Assembly (NCBI RefSeq): GCF_025698545.1
Contig: NC_068565.1
Location: 186,001-250,000 of the forward strand
Origin: Gossypium raimondii
Taxonomy: Eukaryota; Streptophyta; Magnoliopsida; Malvales; Malvaceae
Direction of reading: 5' to 3'
DNA: 64,000 nucleotides
The notes beneath the pieces are model-generated. The model saw only the letters and a list, made by a program, of their open reading frames with translations. It did not search any database and was not told the DNA's origin. Both the position numbers and the translations under genes were made by a program. Below are positions 57,314 through 64,000 of the stretch, one piece after another; positions within the stretch are counted from its first letter, which is position 1; each line of letters starts with the position of its first letter.

Positions 57314-58244
57314 TTTGTTTTTGAAATTTTTAAACGCTTCAAAATCAGATCCAAAACAACAAAAAACAATATCGATTTTAAGGATCGAAGAAGGTTATTA
57401 GATTTCTATCTTAAGAAGATGGTGGCGCATTGGATTCTTGCATTTGATAGTTTTTTCCTGGTGTCACTACCATACCAAAAAAAAAATAAGAGCTGTATTG
57501 AAATTTTTTATTGAAGTGCAAATGTTTTGGTGGGTTTTCAAAATCGATCTTGGGGTTTAATTTTGAAGAAAATAGTTCGGGAAAATGACATCTGAATTTG
57601 GATTTTTGGGATTGCTTTCCTCCTCTCTTTTTTCCCTTTTTTGTAAATTCGCAAATTTGTGTGTTTAACAAAAATTGTGGAATACAAACGGACTACTACT
57701 GTCACGGGGAAAAGGTTAGGAACATGGACCATCAAATTTATAATAATAATAATTTAATTATGAAATAAAATATAATAAGATATGAAGAATATATGTCTAT
57801 ATAAAATTCAATTTTATATATTAGATTATGATATATGCCGAAGAAATAATATAAAAAGGACAGATTTTTAAATTTAAAATTAGTGATAAATATCATATTT
57901 ACACATTAATTTTAATTTAATGTACAATTTGATACTTAAATTTTGATTTGATGTAATTATTCCCAATAAACTTAAATTATGGTTCATATGTGTATATGAA
58001 ATTTTAATTTTGATTTCATTGTACATATTTAAAGAATACTTACATTTATTTTCATATCGATTAATATAATAGTTTTATATGTAATATATCAACATAAAAT
58101 GATGTTGATTCGATAATATTTTAATGATCTATGAAAATTAAATCAAATCAAATTTTATGTATGATATTACACATTAAATCAAAATTTATGTATAGTATTG
58201 ATATTTATCCCTAAAATTGTAGTATTTTCTGTTCAAATATTGGA

Positions 58245-58400
58245 TAAAAGCATCATATAGGCTCATATATTAAGAGTTAGATTGCATTTTGCTCCCCATA
58301 CTTAAAAAATGAGCAGATTAGTCCCTATACATAAAGTCAAAGAATAAAGTAATTATTTCAGTTATAATTTTCATTTATTTCTACTATTAAAAATAATAAT
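58245..58400. mobile_element. MITE-like element, family B, copy 6 (partial)
   Basis: The left half only: AAAGCATCATATAGGCTC, GAGTTAGATTGCATTTTGC, GAGCAGATTAGTCCCTATA, CATTTATTTCTACTATTAAA. Confidence 0.6.
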
Positions 58401-60496
58401 ATTATACCAATAAAAATATGTACAATTAAAGGATAATATTAACATTGTAATTAATTATTTTTAATTATTCAATTTCAAATTTTACAGTAATTAAATTGTT
58501 TCGATCTTTTTAAAGGGACTGAATTATTGAATATCAAAATTAAAAAATAATTTATGTATGAAACTTTTTGAAAAATGATTAAAAAAGTTATGCACGTTTG
58601 TCAAAAACACTTTCGTCTCAAGTCACCATTCTTTAGGAAACAGACTTCAAATTGGAAACCTACAGCTCATATTTTGTTTTTCGCAAGCCAATTCAAAACC
58701 CGTGCAATGGTGCATATAAATATTATATTATTTTTTAATTATAAGATAAATATAAAGTCCTAAAAATAACACGACTCGAATTTATATTACAATTTGAGCA
58801 GTGAACAATTTTAACTATCAGAGCAACACACAAATTTTTTATTAAATATAACCACTGAATGTACCAAAAAATTGAAACCCACTCTTATAATAATAATAAA
58901 TATATGAGTTGAAATGTATTTAATTATTATTATTTATAGAAAAATAGTGTAAACATTTTATAAAGAAAATTTGTATTAAATATTTATGTTATATTTAAAA
59001 TCTTTTATTTATTTAATGTCACAAGTTTAGAGGTAAATTTAGAAAATCTTTTAGCTGGAAATAGAATTGAATTATAATTTTAAGAGATTAAAATATAATT
59101 TTAATATGCATCAGTTTATAATTTCATATTTTTATAAAATTAAAATAATCATTTTAAAAATTTAAAATATAATTTAATAATTTTGAAAAGAGAAAATTGC
59201 ATTTTCTTTTTGAAAGTCATTTGCATTTGCCCCAGACAAATAATACCAACTCGAATGAAAAACAATTAAAAAACATTTTTATAAAAAAGAAAAATAAAAT
59301 TAAGCATAAAAATTATTTTTAAACTTACAATTTTATCATTTTATTTAAATTTTATATGATTTTTAATAAATACATATTTTATATTTTTAATTCATATAAT
59401 AATTTAATATAGAATTAATCATGTACGATATTACTTCATTATAGATGTTACTAATGCAATGCTTTCAAACTATGAGTTTGTGCATTTTCTTAACATTTTA
59501 ATAAAATATATTTGAAATGGATGAAATTAAATTGGTCGATTAAATTAATTGAATCGAGAATCGGTCCACATATTAATTTAGAGAATGGTTTTGAACCAAT
59601 CAAGAATCGATATAAATCACTTGAAACAATTAAAATTTGATTAAATCAATAGTCAAACTGAATTTTTTTAATTTTAATGTTTTTAATCAAATTGATGGCA
59701 AGAACCATTCAATCACAAATCTATTTTTAAAATATTAGTTTTAATATGAAAATAAGAAATAATTTGCCAAAAATCGTTGTACTTTCTATTTGAAAAAAAA
59801 AAAGGTTGTTGGGATCATGTTAAAATTGCATATCAAATAGGTGTTTTATAATCTTTGACTTTCTCCACAAATTCCTCAAGGTTTCTCTCTCCAGGGGCTG
59901 ATGGTTATTGGGATCAGGGGCTTGGCCACGAAATTTTTTAAAAATTTCTTTTACTTTTAAAAGTTTTTAAAAATTTTAAATAGATAATCGAATTTTGTTT
60001 TGAAAAATCCCATCGTGCTTTTCAGAAATTTTAAATATTTTAATGGAACTTTTCTAAACAATTTTTATAATTTGTGATTAAATCTTTTAATTAGGCATGT
60101 CAAAATTTTTAAAATTTTTATTAGATCCATAATTTTTAAAAAATTTAATAGACTCAAACTTAATATCAAGATCGACATTGTTTCTCTCGCTTTAATGACG
60201 GTTAATTCTTTAATTCAAGAAACACACATCTATTGTGATAAATCTTTTAACTTAAAATAATTTGAATTTGTGTAAACCATAAATTTACGGTAGACTGTAT
60301 GATTATTTGTTAAAGATATATTAGAAGATGTTCAAATATTAACTCAGTTGATATTAGCATTGTTGTCAAAGTATGAGGACGTGATTCAAGTGCTTTGAAG
60401 CATATCTATCCTCTTATTTGAGGGTAAAAGAGGTTATAAATAGCTCTAGGTATTGTATATAAAAAAATCCATTGTAAAAGAAGAAGAAGAAGAAGA

Positions 60497-61215
60497 TAAA
60501 CTGCACCTAAGGTCACTAAACTATTTAAAAGTTTTCACTAAAGTAATTGAATTGTTAGAATCATTAATATATGACCTTCTTTATTCCTACTGTTTGCATT
60601 AATCAAAAGTTCTCATTTTCAGGAGTAAAACCAAAAATTTTCTTTTGGGAGGAGGGAGATTAAGTTATATATTTTTATGAATTAAAATACAATTTCACAA
60701 TTGTATTGACATATATCTTTTTAGTTTTTAGCATGACTAAATCAAAAATTTATTATTTTGAGGGGTCAAACTAGAATTTTACCATTTATTTACTTACAAA
60801 TTTTATAAACTTTTAAGGGCTAAAAGCACAATTTTTCATTTAGAGAGGTCAAGCCCCTACCTCCTACCTCCTACCTCCTACCTCCTCCCTTCGCCCTACT
60901 CATCTCATTTTATTTCTACAGTTTATTTCTTTTTTTATAAAATAATTTTAAATGTCACAAATTTGTGAACTAAAAATTTAAATAGCTTTTTCTCTAACCT
61001 ACGACACTAACTATCAAATCAAATTAAATATAAAATATATTATTCTACTTATTGATGAATAATCTACTATATCAGTCGTTAAATATTCGCTTTGAGTTTA
61101 TTAGCTAAACTTAAAAAAAATAATTCAATAACTTAAAATTTTTTAAAAATAATTAAGTGACTTAAATAAAAAATTTTAGAATAATTTAATGAAGACTTTT
61201 ATAACTCTAACTAAA
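60497..61215. mobile_element. MITE-like element, family A, copy 3, with a nested insert
   Basis: The left end AAACTGCACCTAAGGTCACTAAACTATT matches the family A terminal repeat. The right part carries AATTAAGTGACTTAAATAAAAAATTTTAGAATAATTTAATGA, split here as in the inner part of copies 1 and 2. An unrelated block at about 60606-60900 interrupts it (GAGTAAAACCAAAAATTTTC ... CAAGCCCCTACC) and resembles material at 41050-41190 in BBX intron 2. Confidence 0.55.
60855..60888. repeat. (CCTACCT)n microsatellite
   Basis: Four to five CTACCTC heptamer units in a row. Confidence 0.85.
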
Positions 61216-61249
61216 ATTTATTTAGATTGAAGGATTGCCGCCATTTATG

Positions 61250-61480
61250 ATACTGCAATGAGTAAAATGTCCAAGAAACCAAGAATGAGTGTAGGTGCTC
61301 GGTTAAGTGGAATTATTTCTATCTTCGGATATGAGAGACTGCGAGTTCGATTGTCGCAACATCCTTTCTCTTCAGTGTTTTTAGCCCTTTTTAGGGTTTG
61401 GTTAGCCTCCTCAGGGCTTAGGCTATAGCCTTTCCCATCTTCATTAAATGCCTGCTTATTTTTAGTGTTACTTTTTAGCT
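61250..61480 (+). mobile_element. Possible tRNA-derived SINE
   Basis: A TGCTCGGTTAAGTGG stretch resembles a pol III A-box. About 35 bp later GCGAGTTCGATTGTCG resembles a B-box. A non-tRNA body (TTTTTAGCCCTTTTTAGGG...) follows. The spacing fits a SINE head. No clear tail or target duplication was found. Confidence 0.35.
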
Positions 61481-62206
61481 GATCGTATCAATGATTAAAT
61501 CTGATAAAGCTCTATTTTATTTCATCATTTCTTCAAGTAGCTCAACACTATCAAATCGCCAAAATCTTCTACAGTCTTGTACACACCCTCACCTTCCCTT
61601 TCACACTATCCTTCTATGATAAGGAAGGTTCTAAGCCTTTCTCAAACCTGTTTTCTTTTTCTTAATAAAGAGATAGTGGCTAAATTTTAATTTTAATTCC
61701 TCTATTATTTTGAGATTATATATAACAAAAGTTAATTTTTAGTATTAATTTTTATATTTGGTTAAATTTTAAAGTTAAATATTTGATTTGTAATCTTTTA
61801 TATAATTTTTCTTACAATGTCATTAGTTAAATTTTTATTCATTTTAAAATATTGAAATGATTTTTAAAAATTATGAACACAATTAGAATTCCTATTAATT
61901 TCAAGTTGACGATAATGTTATTTTTATTATATGAATAATAAGATTATTTTATTTAATTTTAAAATATAAGACTAATAAATTTAAAAAATTATAAAAATTT
62001 CAAATGTATGAAAACTATAGAAATATGAGTATTTTAACCCTATATTTAACCCAAAAATAATTAATCTAGTGAGCATATATACATTGACATATATTCCATG
62101 TTTGAACATAAAAAGCCTTCCTCTTTTAACTCTAAAAAGTTGGTATATTTTCCATATTTGGTCGTAAATTGTTACCATACAAGCTCTCCTTTTTGGTTAT
62201 AAAAAG

Positions 62207-62414
62207 ATAGTTTCATTTCATTAGGCTTTTTCATGGGCACGGTGAAACAACCAGTGGTTTAAAGCAAAAAAGAAAATCCAAAAATGGGACAAACAAGTGA
62301 AACTCAGAGTATAGTTTCATTTCATTAGGCTTTTTCATGGGCACGGTGAAACAACCAGTGGTTTAAAGCAAAAAAGAAAATCCAAAAATGGGACAAACAA
62401 GTGAAACTCAGAGT
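62207..62414. repeat. Perfect 104-bp tandem duplication downstream of the MEI2-like gene
   Basis: The units 62207-62310 and 62311-62414 both begin ATAGTTTCATTTCATTAGGC and end GTGAAACTCAGAGT. I see no difference between them over their full length. They lie 350-550 bp past the stop codon, possibly in the 3' UTR. Confidence 0.93.
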
Positions 62415-62760
62415 TTAAACAATCAGAATATACAGAAGATAATAATAGAACTGTCACTGAGAAATACCGAAAGCTGCAATTTCCCATAAAATCTAATCTA
62501 AAGACATTGCAGAGAGACACAACAACAAAGAGCCGACCAGTGAGACCCCATACCAGGGTGGACCCCACCACCTGTTCTTTCTTTTTTCATTATACCATAT
62601 CAAGAACCAGGTGACAAAGTCCACCCCCTTTGTTCCCATCGTCAAACCAAAAACATAACCAGAAACTGAACGAACAAAAGAGTTGAAATGAAAAAAAAAA
62701 AAAACCAACACTGTGTAGTTCTGTTTGTCCCCAACATCACCATGTCATGTCATGAGCTAC

Positions 62761-63504
62761 TTAAGATTTGGAGTTAGTACACCAAGAGCCTATGCATCTT
62801 CCTACAACAGTTTCTTCAACAGGTTGCTCTGAACCATCACGTGCTGGGTTGAAGCACAACGGCTGAAAATCTTCACATGGAAACCCCATTTTTTCGAAGT
62901 GCTTCAGTAGCTCGTTAATGCCCTGTTGAATAATGTTTCATTCACCATAACAAGTGTGTGAAAATATTGAAATTATACATTGACTGTTTATATATATACC
63001 TGGAGTTTAGCACAATATATTTGACGAATCTTGTTTGACATGAAACACTCCCATTGCTTATCGTCACATGCATCATAAAACTTCCTGGCAGCTATTGGTG
63101 TGGTGAAGTTTACAAAAGCATAGCCTTTGTTTGACCTGGTGCTGCAACAATGGTGAACTAAAGTAAAGGGAAGAAATTGCAAGTAATGTATGTATAGCCT
63201 TTTTTTGATTTAGTGCTGCAACAATGGTGAACTCTTAGGGAAATTGCAGATAATGTATGCATAGCCTTTGTTTGATTTAGTGCTGCAACAATGGTGAACT
63301 CAAAGGGAAGTGATAAAATTGCAAGTAAAGTTTGTATGTGTGTATGAAGGGATGTGAAATTTGGTAAAAACATACACAAAGTCTATAGGAAGATACAAGA
63401 AATCATAAGCTGACAATGAAGGTTCTTCATTATTTGCATTGGATTTTGCCTCTCGATTTGTAACCATGCAATGCTGGTCAAGAAATTCCTTCAACATCTC
63501 TCTT
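62761..63504 (-). CDS. MEI2-like C-terminal RRM protein, 3' part (last three exons)
   Basis: The exons are 63376-63504, 63000-63141 and 62761-62922. The upstream part lies beyond base 64000 across an intron. The encoded part is the characteristic MEI2 third RRM (RRM_2): TREMLKEFLDQHC, EEPSLSAYDFLYLPIDF, NKGYAFVNFTTPIAARKFYD and KIRQIYCAKLQGINELLKHF. It ends RCIGSWCTNSKS. The short tail fits the MEI2 C-terminal-RRM-only (MCT) group, but the N-terminus is needed to separate it from full-length MEI2-like or TEL proteins. The family binds RNA and acts in meiosis and meristem development. The middle exon's acceptor at 63142 and the flanking sequence are repeated twice more in the intron upstream. 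Frames are open through all three exons. Confidence 0.88.
63121..63340 (-). repeat. Three tandem copies of an exon-start/acceptor segment in the MEI2-like gene
   Basis: Units begin (plus strand) at 63121, 63194 and 63262 with TAGCCTTTGTTTGAYYTRGTG, then CTGCAACAATGGTGAACT. The first holds the real exon start (minus strand TTGCAG/CACCAGGTCAAAC). The other two copy the same TTGCAG acceptor plus about 20 nt of exon-like sequence. Confidence 0.9.
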
Positions 63505-63537
63505 CTACAAAAGAACCACAAATGGAAAATTCTCAAT

Positions 63538-64000
63538 TTTAGTTCCTTGAAGTTTTTAAAATTATAATTCCCAAAGATGAAAAAAAAATCAGTTTAATCC
63601 TTTTAAAATTCTAAAATAAATATATAAAAATAAAATTGTACTTTTGACCCCTTAAAATTTTCATAATATACTTTTGGGCCCTCAAAAGGCAAATTATCAA
63701 TTTAGTCCCTTGAAGTTTTTAATATTACATTTTAATTTAATAGTAAAAATACACTTTGACCTCCATAGAGATGAAAATTTCAGTTTAATCCCTTAAAATT
63801 CGAAAATAACAAGCATATACAAAGATAAAATTACACTTTTGACCCATTAAAGTTTTATAATTTATTTTAGCCCCAAAAGGAAATTATCATTTTAGTCCCT
63901 TTAAGTTTTAAAATTATAAGTTAATTTAAATGGTAAAATACACTTTGGCATCCCCAAAGATAAAAAATTCAGTTTAATCCCTTTAAAATTCTAAAATAAC
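63538..64000. repeat. Tandem repeat in the MEI2-like intron, at least three units
   Basis: TTTAGTYCCTTGAAGTTTT followed by CAGTTTAATCCYTTAAAATT recurs at about 63538, 63700 and 63890 with a spacing of 160-190 bp, and continues to the window edge. Confidence 0.8.

Larger units (their letters stand above)
57314..62760. other. AT-rich intergenic region between squalene synthase and the MEI2-like gene
   Basis: No gene is supported in this 5.4-kb stretch. It contains a family B piece (58245-58400), a family A element with nested sequence (60497-61215), a microsatellite (60855-60888), a possible SINE (61250-61480) and a perfect 104-bp duplication (62207-62414). The remainder, including 58800-60480, is AT-rich with no recognisable structure. 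Confidence 0.55.

Noticed and set aside
57122-57514. 130-codon plus-strand open frame opposite squalene synthase exon 1
   Set aside because: It is the antisense shadow of a conserved coding exon and its leader.

Overview
This is a plant nuclear window of a eudicot. The base composition is AT-rich, genes contain GT-AG introns, and the long intergenic stretches are full of small inverted-repeat elements. Gene content and order suggest a malvid such as cotton (Gossypium). That assignment is an inference from memory, because no search could be run.

Layout. Positions 1-5358 hold a decayed L1-type LINE on the minus strand. Next comes a run of minus-strand host genes: a cold-shock/glycine-rich RNA-binding protein with a frameshift (7224-7678), an Armadillo Repeat Only protein (9509-11437), a 3-exon 2-oxoglutarate dioxygenase (12692-15002), a dirigent protein (16262-16831), a cytosolic cyclophilin (19197-19712), a tRNA-Leu(CAA) (21275-21358) and a 6-exon aldo-keto reductase of the aldose-6-phosphate reductase type (22248-25427). 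Positions 25428-34137 are repeat country, with a solo LTR and several inverted-repeat elements around a broken V-ATPase subunit c copy (29012-29884). A second, more decayed LINE of the same family lies on the plus strand at 34149-39714 and is bounded by an 11-bp target duplication. After it come a BBX19/BBX18-type double B-box gene (40531-42630), a gene-poor stretch with a tRNA-Glu relic, an SH3P2-type BAR-SH3 gene (48824-52078) and, tail to tail with it, a 13-exon squalene synthase gene (53270-57313). The last gene is the 3' part of a MEI2-type C-terminal RRM gene (62761-63504), which runs off the right edge.

The genes do not form a pathway. As I recall, the cold-shock protein, dirigent, cyclophilin, aldo-keto reductase and BBX genes occur in this order in the Arabidopsis At2g21060-At2g21320 and At4g38680-At4g38960 blocks, and SH3P2 and squalene synthase are neighbours at At4g34640-34660. 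The window therefore looks like conserved eudicot synteny interrupted by transposons.

The most unusual feature is recurrent short tandem duplication inside genes. The BBX gene has a three-copy intron-plus-exon repeat that makes phase-0 63-nt exon modules. The MEI2-like gene has three copies of a splice acceptor region. SH3P2 intron 1 carries a 416-bp duplication. The aldo-keto reductase and squalene synthase introns carry minisatellites. A perfect 104-bp duplication lies downstream of the MEI2-like gene. I saw no clearly undescribed multi-gene system.
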